Source: Oscillospiraceae bacterium
GTDB taxonomy: Bacteria > Bacillota > Clostridia > Oscillospirales > Ruminococcaceae
DNA: 6,864 bases
Direction of reading: 5' to 3'
NCBI GenBank assembly: GCA_003508605.1
Contig: DNUB01000131.1
Span: 1-6,864 of the forward strand
The notes beneath the pieces were generated by a model that was not told the DNA's origin, did not search any database, and was given only the letters and a program-made list of their open reading frames with translations. Numbering within the stretch: the stretch's first letter is position 1; each line of letters starts with the position of its first letter. Shown here one piece after another: positions 1 to 6,864 of this stretch. The translations under genes were made by a program, and so were the position numbers.

Positions 1-10
1 GAAAGACTGA

Positions 11-60
11 ATGGAACCCGCCGCCTAAGAGGCGGGGGACATCGGATTTTGATTATAACT
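11..60 (+). mobile_element. Possible IS200/IS605-type element end (hairpin)
   Basis: A GC-rich inverted repeat stands out from the A/T-rich surroundings: CCCGCC at 17-22 can pair with GGCGGG at 31-36, or CCGCC at 21-25 with GGCGG at 31-35 around the loop TAAGA. Short subterminal hairpins of this kind are typical of the right end (and guide-RNA 3' end) of IS200/IS605-family and TnpB-only elements. The kinase downstream begins without its first membrane segments and its frame is open through the hairpin to the window edge, as expected if an element had inserted into it. No transposase or tnpB is visible in the window. The alternative is a terminator of an upstream gene, although no U-run follows the stem directly. 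Confidence 0.35.
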
Positions 61-954
61 CGTGGGAAAAACCGTATAATGTATGCGCTAATTTCATATT
101 TGGGTATTTGCATTTTGGATATGCTTATTGCAACCATATGGTTGTTTTTTAATGATCAAACATACAGTCAAATTGCCGATAATGCAGTAAGCCGTATAAT
201 TATCAATGCAATAAATATTGTTACAGTTTTTGTTATCTGTATAATAGGAAGATTTTTCCTGTCACAGCAGCAGTACATATCATTGCAAAAAGCGAGAAAA
301 TCGTATTTAATTCTTATTTTACTTGGCGAAATATCCTTGTCAATATTTATAACAATGTTTCAGATTGGCAGCGTTTCAAGTGACAAAACCGAAAAAGCTA
401 TGGCGGTATGCCTTAGTGTCGGAGCCATTGTTTTCTTGCTGACAGCTTTTATTTCACTTATAAATCATATATCTAAAGAACATTTTAAAAGCTTTTCCGA
501 AATAAACGAAAAATTGATTAAAAGTCAAGAGAGATACTATACAATGCTGCTTCAAAAGGAGGAAGAAACAAGAAGATTCCGTCACGATATAAACAATCAT
601 CTGAATTGTATGAGGATTCTACTCAACGAAAAAAGGTATGGCGAGTTGGAAAAATATTTTGACAATATGGGCTTTTCCGTGCAAAATCTGCGTTCGGAGC
701 TGCAGATTGGAAATGATCTTATAAGTGCTATTTTAAAAGATGAATCAGATAAACATACAGATGTATCGGTGAATATTGTCGGCAAAATGCCGCCGGTGCT
801 CCGTTTAAATAATATGGATATTTGCACGATGACTTGTATGCGGTCAATTTCAAGGGTGAGCTTAAGGACACAATTGTCATCAAATATCAGACAAATGAAA
901 ACGACCAATCACAGAACGAAGAACATGCTATCAGGGGATTCTATAAATTTATGA
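49..954 (+). pseudogene. Truncated AgrC/GHKL-type sensor histidine kinase (fragment)
   Basis: This is the middle part of a membrane sensor kinase of the AgrC-like type, which normally detects peptide signals and phosphorylates a LytTR response regulator. Four membrane segments are visible at about residues 13-34, 50-71, 85-106 and 118-141, then a linker helix (145-172). The dimerisation/phospho-acceptor box RRFRHDINNH is at 175-184, with the acceptor His at 179. Homology-like sequence runs to DICT at 257-260, exactly where the N-box of the GHKL ATPase should begin. The remaining 40 residues are out-of-frame reading of the next gene. The N-box, the G-box and so the whole ATP-binding domain are missing, so it cannot be an active kinase. 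AgrC proteins usually have about six N-terminal helices, so the 5' end also seems lost. The frame is open to base 1; the TTG at 49 has no good ribosome binding site, and ATG at 79 is another possible start. The fragment is visibly more A/T-rich than the genes downstream. Confidence 0.75.
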
Positions 955-1637
955 TAGATAACGGCTGGATTTACGGCTCGGACAAGGGCAGTGAAATGGT
1001 AAGATATAATCCTCTGACCAAAGAAACGAAGTATCTCGGCAGAGGATTTTTATGCATTGCGGGTGACTATATTTATTTTATTGATAATCAAGACGGTTCA
1101 TTGCCCGAGAATACAATCTCACGCATAAAAGAAAGCGACCTGTCGGATAGGGAAACCGCAAAGCTCGAATACAGACCCAAGGATAACGCAGCGATAGGCG
1201 ACGAGATAATGAGCCACATATCGGCATATTCGGACGAGACCTTGCTGTGCCGCAAGGAAATATATACTGAAAAAGACGAGGAGCATAATTCTAATTATTG
1301 GAAGGGCGAAAAGTGGTACAGCTTTAAATTCGGCGAAGAACCCAAGATTATCGGAGACGGTCTGTCAGAATTTGACGAGGTGTTTTATGCGGCTGGAGAT
1401 TATTACGCATTTTCCGTAACCGATGAAGAAAACCTCGGAGAAGAAACTGCTGTTACTGTCCAAGTTGTCAAGGCAGACGGAAACAGCTTTGAAAGAAAAA
1501 CCGTCTTTAACGACAGACTGGTTGGAAAAAGCAGACCGATAATGATAGAAGAAAAATTTATCCTGCTTAACCACAGCGAGGATAATGCGGTTGTTTATAA
1601 TATAGAAACAGGAGAGGTCATTAACTGTATGTCATGA
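822..1637 (+). pseudogene. 5'-truncated beta-propeller-like (DUF5050-like) protein
   Basis: The protein shows loosely repeated units with the rhythm 'D-G-W-I-Y ... R-Y-N ... T-K-x-x-x-L' and 'G-D-Y-I-Y-F-I-D', near residues 46-72, 80-103 and 188-200. This resembles the YWTD/DUF5050-type beta-propeller domains of Clostridia, which are usually carried on secreted lipoproteins of 400-500 residues. No signal peptide or lipobox is present, the frame begins at the kinase junction, and no ribosome binding site precedes the ATG at 822. I therefore read it as the C-terminal remnant of a longer gene rather than a full 271-residue protein. The true preserved sequence probably starts at about 828-836. 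The C-terminus looks natural: its TGA overlaps the ATG of the MutS-like gene. Its ligand is unknown. The family assignment is by pattern only, and the fold is more certain than the name. Confidence 0.6.
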
Positions 1638-3277
1638 AAGAGAAAGAAACAAGCTTGAATCTTATGTTTCCTCCCGAAGCCGAAGCGGAAAATCAAAACT
1701 CATTTGCGTTATTGTCACCAAGCTCGGTGCATGACCTTGAGTTGGAATATTTAGCGGGGCTTATCTGTCCATACAATCAGGAATACGCCTTAAAAATACT
1801 GTCGAAACCGCTTACAGACATACATATTATTGAGTACCGTCAGGATATACTGGACGATTTTTTAAACGTACCCGAATTAGAGGCAATTCTTTATAAAAGT
1901 ATTCACACTATTTATAACAACTCAAAGTCGATTTATGCGAAAATAGGCTCTACCCAATCATTTGTGGAGATTAACGAAAACTTAGAGCATATGGACAGCT
2001 TTATCGAGTGTATAAACCTATGCCATACGTTTTATGAAAGACATTTTTCTAAGTTGAAATCGGTTGGTGCAAAAGCAGTGGCGGAGGCTTTGGAGAAAAA
2101 ATACCGTTCGGAGGATTTCAAGGGACTTGTAACGGAAGTTACACAGCTTAAGGAAACCTTTACAAACGGTATCCGCAGCGTCACCCTCGGAATAAATTTC
2201 GACGACCATATGCGTCCTGTCAATATTGCTTTGCTGTCCGCAAGCCGTGAATATTTCCGTGAAAAAACGCTGTTTGAAAAGATTTTCTCAAGGAATGAAG
2301 CTGTCGAACCTATTTCCGAAATTTACAGCCGATTGAGCAAGGACGGAGAACTTGACGCAGCAAACAAGGTGCTTTTTAAGGAAATTGACTCTCTCACAGG
2401 AGATTATGTAAGGCATTTCAATACTGCCCTTCGCTCCTATTATTCCTCAAGCGTTGATTTTCTGCTTAAGCTTGAGCCGCAGATAAATTTTTATGTAGGC
2501 GCAGCCCGGTTAGTGGAACGTATGGGTAAAATGGGACTGCCCACCTGCCGCCCCAAAATACTGCCCAAGGAAAGCAGAAGCTTTCACTGCACGGATATGT
2601 ACGACATTGTTTTTGCCTGCAAGCTGTTCAACAGCTTATTAGGCGGAAGGAATGCCAACACTGAGATAAAAACCAACGACTGCGAGGTAAACGGCATCGT
2701 TATTCTCACAGGCGCAAATAACGGAGGAAAAACCACCTTTACAAGGGGAGCGGGCATAAACCAGGTACTTGCTCAATGCGGAATGTTCGTAACGGCAAAA
2801 AGTGCGGAAATTTCTCCCGCAGACAGCATATTTGTGCATTTTCCAAAGGAGGAGGAGGTAGGCATAAACACCAGCCGCTTTACCGAGGAGTGCAAGGAGT
2901 TCAAGGATACCGTTGGGCAGGCGGGAGCCTTCAGCCTTGTCCTTATGAACGAAAGCCTTTCAAGCACCACCCCCACCGAATGCCTTATTATCGCCGAGGA
3001 GCTTATGAAGATATTTTCATATATGGGCGCAAGAGTTATTTATACCACCCATATCCATGAGCTTATCGAGAAAAAGGACGAGATAGACAAGGCAGGCGGT
3101 AAAAGCCCGATGACAAGCATGATAGCTCAGTGCGACGAGAAAGGACAGCCTACCTACAGGATAGTTAAGGGAGTTCCCGACAGTCTTAGAAACGCCCGTT
3201 ATATTTTTGAGCGGTTTGGAATTTCCTTTGAGGAATTTTTAAAGCAAAGCGAAGGGGAGCAGTCGGAGAAATTCTAA
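1634..3277 (+). CDS. MutS-related ATPase lacking the mismatch-binding domain
   Basis: This is a 547-residue DNA-mismatch-repair MutS-family protein with only the helical lever/clamp-like core (about 30-330) and the C-terminal ATPase domain (about 350-525). The ATPase motifs are clear. The P-loop TGANNGGKTT is at 359-368 (Lys366), a SRFTEECKEF segment at 414-423 stands where MutS has its signature region, Walker B SLVLMNES is at 434-441, the S-S-T-T-P stretch is at 443-447, and TTHIHEL at 471-477 holds the switch His473. The first Walker B acidic residue of canonical MutS (LLDE) is Asn439 here, while Glu440 is kept; N-E forms occur in MutS-like subfamilies. There is no N-terminal mismatch-reading domain (no FxE motif), no Smr domain as in MutS2, and the length is well below the roughly 850 residues of MutS. 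It is therefore unlikely to act in standard mismatch repair, and its true job is unknown. ATG 1634 overlaps the upstream stop (ATGA), which suggests coupled translation. An AGGAGAGGT at 1610-1618 lies rather far from this ATG and better fits a CTG at 1625. Confidence 0.88.
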   Translation: MKEKETSLNLMFPPEAEAENQNSFALLSPSSVHDLELEYLAGLICPYNQEYALKILSKPLTDIHIIEYRQDILDDFLNVPELEAILYKSIHTIYNNSKSIYAKIGSTQSFVEINENLEHMDSFIECINLCHTFYERHFSKLKSVGAKAVAEALEKKYRSEDFKGLVTEVTQLKETFTNGIRSVTLGINFDDHMRPVNIALLSASREYFREKTLFEKIFSRNEAVEPISEIYSRLSKDGELDAANKVLFKEIDSLTGDYVRHFNTALRSYYSSSVDFLLKLEPQINFYVGAARLVERMGKMGLPTCRPKILPKESRSFHCTDMYDIVFACKLFNSLLGGRNANTEIKTNDCEVNGIVILTGANNGGKTTFTRGAGINQVLAQCGMFVTAKSAEISPADSIFVHFPKEEEVGINTSRFTEECKEFKDTVGQAGAFSLVLMNESLSSTTPTECLIIAEELMKIFSYMGARVIYTTHIHELIEKKDEIDKAGGKSPMTSMIAQCDEKGQPTYRIVKGVPDSLRNARYIFERFGISFEEFLKQSEGEQSEKF

Positions 3278-3342
3278 TAACGTATTGTAAGCTGTGCCGT
3301 CAAGAAAAAACGCAACCTGCAAAACCAAAAAGGGGGCGAAAA

Positions 3343-4056
3343 ATGAGCAGGCTCGAAATCTGCAATATCACAAAGCAGTATAAAAAGAAAAAAGCCTTAG
3401 ATAACGTAAGCTGTACCTTTACCGAGGGGATAAACACTCTTTTGGGCGCAAACGGAGCAGGCAAGTCAACACTTATGAGCATAATATCCACCGCCGCCTC
3501 GCCTACCTTGGGAGAAGTAAGGCTTGACGGCGAAGAAATAATATCCTTGGGAGAAAAATACCGTGAGCTTATGGCTATGCTGTTTCAGCATCAGCCCTAT
3601 TTTCCTTCCGTAAAGGTAAATGAATTTATGCGGTACAATGCGCAGCTTAAAGGCATTCCGCCGAAAAAAATCCCCGAATTAACGGAAAAAACATTGCAAA
3701 GACTTGGCGTCGGAGAATGCGGGAGCATGAAAATGAAGGAGCTGTCGGGAGGTATGCGGCAGCGTGTTTTTCTTGCACAGACAATAATTTCCGACCCTAA
3801 AATAATAATTCTTGACGAACCCAGTGCAGGGCTTGACATAGCGGAAAGAGCGGAGCTTAAGGGCATAATAAAGGAACTTGGCGACAATGCGGCAGTGATA
3901 ATCTCCACCCATATCGTTTCTGATATTGAGGACATAACCGACAGGCTCTTTATAATCGAAAAAGGCAGGCTTTTATGGAGCGGCGGCGCAGGAGATGTTC
4001 CAAAGGGCGATATAAGCGGTTTTTATCTCAAAATGACGGAAAGGGAAAAATCATGA
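3343..4056 (+). CDS. ABC transporter ATP-binding protein
   Basis: This is a complete 237-residue ABC ATPase that would power the two permeases encoded just downstream. All the core motifs are intact: Walker A GANGAGKST at 35-43 (Lys41), Q-loop Gln82 within FQHQ, signature LSGGM at 134-138, Walker B IIILDE at 154-159 with catalytic Glu159, D-loop SAGLD at 161-165, and H-loop His190 within STH. The length and the single nucleotide-binding domain fit the ABC-2/DrrA-like exporter class that moves drugs, peptides or lipids. There is no C-terminal extension that would point to a specific substrate. A strong ribosome binding site (AGGGGGC at 3331-3337) sits six bases before the ATG. The 65-nt gap after the MutS-like gene contains no obvious promoter or terminator, so co-transcription is likely but not shown. 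Its TGA overlaps the next start as ATGA. The ATPase call is near certain; the substrate is unknown. Confidence 0.95.
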   Translation: MSRLEICNITKQYKKKKALDNVSCTFTEGINTLLGANGAGKSTLMSIISTAASPTLGEVRLDGEEIISLGEKYRELMAMLFQHQPYFPSVKVNEFMRYNAQLKGIPPKKIPELTEKTLQRLGVGECGSMKMKELSGGMRQRVFLAQTIISDPKIIILDEPSAGLDIAERAELKGIIKELGDNAAVIISTHIVSDIEDITDRLFIIEKGRLLWSGGAGDVPKGDISGFYLKMTEREKS

Positions 4057-5336
4057 TAAGGTGTATATTAAGAAGCAGCCTTTCCCGCAGTCTGTCTGCC
4101 TTTATACTGATTTTTATGATAACCTTTCTTTACATTTATTTGGGTACAAGAGAGGAGTTAAATTTTTTCGATTGTCAGAAAAAATACATATCGGACAAAG
4201 CTCCCCATGACTTTTTTGAACAGCTTACGGCAGACGAGGCAACAGCCCGTGCCGATTTTTTTGATATACACGTCAATCACAAGGGCTTTGACGACGGCAG
4301 CGAAAATGATAAAACCGCAACGGACAGCGAAGAGGATATTCCGGGCATTCTCACCGGAGGAAATAAGACTTATTCGGACGCTGCCGTTCTCTGGGTAAAG
4401 CTCAAGGAAGCGGAACCGGGAAAATTTGCCGACACAATGGGCGAAGACTATGATTTTATGCAATTTATGCTGAGCGCATACACTCCTTACGGCACTTTAA
4501 GCGATAATGCGCGCGAGCTTATTGCCGCAAACGAAAAAATGCTGAGAAGAACAAGCACCTCGGATAAGGACAGAATAATCTGCACCTATGAATTGGAGCT
4601 GCTTAAAAGAATAAACTCATCTCCCGATACCGTTCCTCCCGTAAGCGGTGCGGAGAGCTTTCTGAACCGTTTTAACGGAGACTTTATTTTTATTTTTTTC
4701 TTGGTACTTCTCTGCTGCGGGATGTTCGCTGCACACCGCAGAAGCGGATATATCAACAGTATCAAAACCATGAAATGCGGTTTGAAAAAATTTGTTGCCA
4801 ATCAATTATTCAGTCATATAATCCTGTTTACGGCAGGTTATTTACTTTATTCATTGCTCTATTTTCTGCTTATGCTGCCCTATTTGGGGGATTTATCCAT
4901 TCTTGGCTGTCCCGCACAGGTATTGCCTCAAATGCAGTTTTCCGTTTATCCCATAACCGTGGGTGAATATATGCTGATACTTTTCGGTATAAAATATTTA
5001 TATTTTTTGGCATTGACCTGCCTGTTCGGACTTATATCCATGCTTATGCCGCATGATATGGCGGCTCTTGCGGTATCGGGCGTCATCGGAATAATACCGC
5101 TGATTTTTGCCGTTACCGAAACAAACGGTGATTTTATCGAAGCGGTTTCAGGCAATGCGGCGGCTTTTATTGATCGCTCGGATATTTTAGTTGTTTTCGA
5201 AAGTGCAATACCTCTTGCAATCGTTATGGCGGCGGTTTATCTTGCTGCCGCCGGAATTTTATTTGCCCTCACCTATATTTGCGGAATTATGCAGTTTTGT
5301 ACCGTAAGGGGAAAGGCGGTGAGCGCAGATGCTTAA
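4053..5336 (+). CDS. ABC transporter permease subunit 1 (ABC-2-like)
   Basis: This is a 427-residue integral membrane protein and the likely first permease partner of the ATPase. Hydrophobic segments lie at about 14-31, 210-227, 253-275, 305-331, 336-355 and 384-413. Between the first and second lies a large hydrophilic region of about 178 residues (32-209), rich in Asp/Glu/Lys and predicted to face outward. One N-terminal helix, a big ectodomain and then five helices is an arrangement known in ABC-2-type permeases. I chose ATG 4053, which overlaps the ATPase stop as ATGA and has AAAGGG seven bases upstream. The frame can be extended to 3975, but that adds a very basic stretch lying wholly inside the ATPase gene. 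Its end overlaps the next gene by 8 nt. No MacB/FtsX or BceB signature was recognised, so the family is assigned by topology and context only. Confidence 0.82.
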   Translation: MIRCILRSSLSRSLSAFILIFMITFLYIYLGTREELNFFDCQKKYISDKAPHDFFEQLTADEATARADFFDIHVNHKGFDDGSENDKTATDSEEDIPGILTGGNKTYSDAAVLWVKLKEAEPGKFADTMGEDYDFMQFMLSAYTPYGTLSDNARELIAANEKMLRRTSTSDKDRIICTYELELLKRINSSPDTVPPVSGAESFLNRFNGDFIFIFFLVLLCCGMFAAHRRSGYINSIKTMKCGLKKFVANQLFSHIILFTAGYLLYSLLYFLLMLPYLGDLSILGCPAQVLPQMQFSVYPITVGEYMLILFGIKYLYFLALTCLFGLISMLMPHDMAALAVSGVIGIIPLIFAVTETNGDFIEAVSGNAAAFIDRSDILVVFESAIPLAIVMAAVYLAAAGILFALTYICGIMQFCTVRGKAVSADA

Positions 5337-6429
5337 GCTTGTGCTGAAAAATGATATAGGAAAAAACCTGATTATGCTTCTGGCGGTTGTAATTTTGTTT
5401 ATTGCCTTTAAAATTACCGTTTCAAGCTCCATAGACAGGCAGCTTGCCGACAGTGTAAACAGTATCGTCTTAGAAGCAAAGGACATGAACTATAAGGAAG
5501 CAAATTCCTTTGTTAAATCCAAAACCGCCGAGCTGATGCAGGATGCACTGAACAATCACACAGGAGCGGTAAGGGATTATTTAGCTCTTCGTGCAACCGA
5601 GATCGACAGCAGACTGAGCGCAAGGCTGCTCGATCTTAATCAGGCAGAGGAGAATGTAAATAACGCCAAATTCGGCAGCGCAATATCCTATGGAATGCCG
5701 AGCGATTATTTTTTAGATAATAAGGAGCAATTTTCGGAGCTTCCCGCACCTCGGCTTGTGGGGACAGGCTGGGAGGATTTTAAACGGCTTCAAAAAGCGG
5801 ATCCCGTGCCTGTTGTGATTTTTCTTATTGTCGGGATAGTTTATATAAGGGAATTTGAGCAAAGGGTATATCTCAGCACAGCTATAACCAAAAAGGGGCA
5901 CAGATACGCTTCTGTCAGGTTTTTCATTTTTATGTTTATAAGCTGTATTTTTACATTGGTAAATTTCGGATTTGATGTATTTGCAAGCGGTATTTTATCA
6001 TCGGCGGATATTTTTAACACGCCGCCGCAGGGACTTTTTCCCGATTGCTTTGTAAGCTGTACTGTTTTTGTTTATCTGCTTTATACCTTGTTATTTAAGC
6101 TTCTTGCGGCGATAAATATATTTTTGCTTTTCTACATTGCCGCAAGAATATCAAGGGCGGTTTACGGCTACGGAATGGCAGGCGTATCCGGCATATTGCT
6201 TTTCGCAATTTTTTCCGCAGTCGCACCGCAGGTAAGCTGCCATATTGCGGCGGGCTTTCCCGATACGGAGCTTATTTTCACCAATGCCGCTTCTTGGGCT
6301 GCGGGGTATGGAACAGTTATTGCTGCTTTTGCGGTTAATTTCGTAGTTGCGGGAATATTATTTTTTTGCATAATAAGATACGATATGAAACTAATACTTG
6401 ACCGGAAGCAGACAATCTTTGCGGTCTGA
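5329..6429 (+). CDS. ABC transporter permease subunit 2 (ABC-2-like)
   Basis: This is a 366-residue membrane protein, probably the second half of a heterodimeric channel with the preceding permease. Hydrophobic segments fall at about 14-32, 159-173, 196-219, 246-271, 283-306 and 324-349. The outward region at 33-158 is helix-prone and charged, with a possible coiled-coil-like stretch (about 38-112). The layout of one helix, an ectodomain and five helices copies its neighbour although the sequences look unrelated by eye, which suggests ancient divergence within one transporter family. ATG 5329 lies inside the last codons of permease 1 and is preceded at seven bases by AAGGCGGTG (5313-5321), one base away from the ideal AAGGAGGTG. 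The stop codon sits in the loop of the hairpin that likely terminates the operon. The substrate is unknown; antimicrobial-peptide export or self-protection is one possibility, not shown by the sequence. Confidence 0.82.
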   Translation: MLKLVLKNDIGKNLIMLLAVVILFIAFKITVSSSIDRQLADSVNSIVLEAKDMNYKEANSFVKSKTAELMQDALNNHTGAVRDYLALRATEIDSRLSARLLDLNQAEENVNNAKFGSAISYGMPSDYFLDNKEQFSELPAPRLVGTGWEDFKRLQKADPVPVVIFLIVGIVYIREFEQRVYLSTAITKKGHRYASVRFFIFMFISCIFTLVNFGFDVFASGILSSADIFNTPPQGLFPDCFVSCTVFVYLLYTLLFKLLAAINIFLLFYIAARISRAVYGYGMAGVSGILLFAIFSAVAPQVSCHIAAGFPDTELIFTNAASWAAGYGTVIAAFAVNFVVAGILFFCIIRYDMKLILDRKQTIFAV

Positions 6430-6455
6430 TTTCCGCAAATCTTTTGTCTGCTTTC
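6404..6455 (+). terminator. Strong hairpin over the stop codon, likely operon terminator
   Basis: GCAGACAA at 6408-6415 pairs with TTGTCTGC at 6444-6451, and TTTGCGG at 6418-6424 pairs with CCGCAAA at 6433-6439. A small internal loop separates the two helices, and the top loop is 6425-6432. Further A-T, G-T and G-C pairs can extend the base to 6404 and 6455. The TGA of permease 2 is in the loop. The downstream U-run is short (TTT, then C), so this may be a weak intrinsic terminator or a 3'-end-stabilising structure. Confidence 0.7.
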
Positions 6456-6734
6456 AATCAGGTATGCTTCGGATTGGCAGATGAGATACAGCGATGAGGA
6501 CAAAAACAATCGTAAATGGATATTGATATGGAAAGGAATACGGAGATGTAAGGAATAAAACGAATCAGACACAATCCAACGGCGTTGAGTTGTTCGACTG
6601 TGTGTGCTTAGTTTTGATTCAAAGGGAATGTGAGCGGGGTGAATGAGCAAAACTATGTGTAATTGTACAAGTGTTGGGTTTACATTTTGGCGGAAAAGAA
6701 AAATAGGTCTAAACAAGCGGAATGTTGGAATAAT
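6456..6734. other. Intergenic region without a convincing gene
   Basis: Roughly 280 bases lie between the transporter terminator and the next promoter. On the plus strand only tiny frames appear, such as 25 codons from ATG 6481 and 31 codons from ATG 6643; neither has a good ribosome binding site or recognisable protein character. A reverse-strand frame spans much of this stretch but mostly mirrors the permease gene. There is an 8-base palindrome TTGTACAA at 6663-6670. I see no tRNA, known riboswitch or repeat array. Confidence 0.6.
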
Positions 6735-6775
6735 TTGACAAAAGGATTGAAGAACCAGGTAAAATATGTTATAAT
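6735..6775 (+). promoter_or_regulatory. Sigma-A-type promoter(s) for the CarD-like gene
   Basis: The best pair is TTGAAG at 6747-6752 and TATAAT at 6770-6775, with 17-bp spacing and a TG dinucleotide one base before the -10 box (extended -10). A second, overlapping pair is TTGACA at 6735-6740 with TAAAAT at 6760-6765, spaced by 19 bp. Transcription from the main pair would start near 6782 and give a leader of about 60 nt. The leader contains a small GCCA-AAAA-TGGC hairpin at 6809-6820. Confidence 0.75.
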
Positions 6776-6840
6776 AATGCCAGATATCAGAGTGTGAATA
6801 TGGAATAAGCCAAAAATGGCCGGGAGAAAGTGAGGTAACT

Positions 6841-6864
6841 GTGTACCAGATCGGGGATAAGGTG
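6841..6864 (+). CDS. CarD/CdnL-family transcription regulator, N-terminal start only (partial)
   Basis: Only the first eight codons lie in the window; they read (M)YQIGDKV from a GTG start. This matches the usual opening of Firmicutes CarD/CdnL-type proteins, in which 'M-F/Y-x-I-G-D-K-V/I' begins the Tudor-like domain that binds the RNA polymerase beta subunit and stabilises open promoter complexes. The ribosome binding site is AAGTGAGGT at about 6828-6836, close to the start. It is preceded by its own promoter and is separated from the transporter operon by the hairpin terminator, so it appears to be an independent housekeeping unit. Eight residues cannot prove the family; another SH3/Tudor-like protein remains possible. 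Confidence 0.6.

Noticed and set aside
17..54. Hairpin at the left edge as a plain intrinsic terminator
   Set aside because: The stem is followed by GGGACATCGG rather than a U-run; TTTT appears only about ten bases later. It is kept as an alternative, not the main call.
2776..3060. Plus-strand frame of 94 codons inside the MutS-like gene
   Set aside because: It overlaps the conserved ATPase motifs in another frame and has a low-complexity Gly/Arg-rich translation with no motif.
3278..3342. Separate promoter for the ABC transporter in the 65-nt gap
   Set aside because: No convincing -10/-35 pair is present, only the strong ribosome binding site, so co-transcription with the MutS-like gene is the simpler view.
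6481..6558. Possible 25-codon small protein starting at ATG 6481
   Set aside because: No ribosome binding site at proper spacing, no hydrophobic or leader-peptide character, and no promoter seen.
6168..6716. Reverse-strand frame of 182 codons across the end of permease 2 and the intergenic region
   Set aside because: About half of it is the mirror of the permease coding strand, the protein has no recognisable motif, and it would cross the terminator hairpin. Random open frame is the better reading.
6643..6738. Possible 31-codon small protein with two cysteines starting at ATG 6643
   Set aside because: Only a weak GGGGTG precedes it, it runs into the promoter of the next gene, and nothing in the sequence marks it as a bacteriocin or toxin.

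Overview
The window reads as chromosomal DNA of a low-to-moderate-GC Firmicute, most likely a gut-type Clostridia (Ruminococcus/Oscillospiraceae-like). The reasons are A/T-rich codon choice, purine-rich ribosome binding sites, an AgrC-type kinase, a Firmicutes-style MutS-like ATPase and the opening codons of a CarD-family regulator. The organism is an inference; no marker gene fixes it.

Layout. Positions 1-60 hold a GC-rich hairpin that resembles the terminal hairpin of an IS200/IS605-type element. It runs without a stop into a sensor histidine kinase fragment (to about 828) that lacks its first membrane segments and its whole ATPase domain. At about 826-836 the kinase switches, out of frame, to the C-terminal part of a beta-propeller-like (DUF5050-like) surface protein that ends at 1637. 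Both pieces look like remnants of a larger rearranged locus, unless the junction is an assembly artefact.

The intact part begins at 1634 with four same-strand genes. The first is a MutS-related ATPase without the mismatch-reading domain, overlapping the preceding fragment by ATGA. After a 65-nt gap come an ABC transporter ATPase and two different six-helix permeases, joined by overlaps of 4 and 8 nt. The ATPase and two permeases together form a plausible heteromeric ABC-2-type exporter of unknown substrate. A strong hairpin built across the last stop codon probably closes the operon.

Positions 6456-6734 hold no convincing gene. A sigma-A-type promoter cluster follows (6735-6775), then a leader, and the first eight codons of a CarD/CdnL-type RNA polymerase-binding regulator run off the right edge.

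No clearly new defence or mobile system is demonstrated here. The items most worth a second look are the kinase/propeller junction, the possible insertion-element end that cut the kinase, the Asn-for-Asp Walker B of the MutS-like ATPase, and the unusual permease pair.
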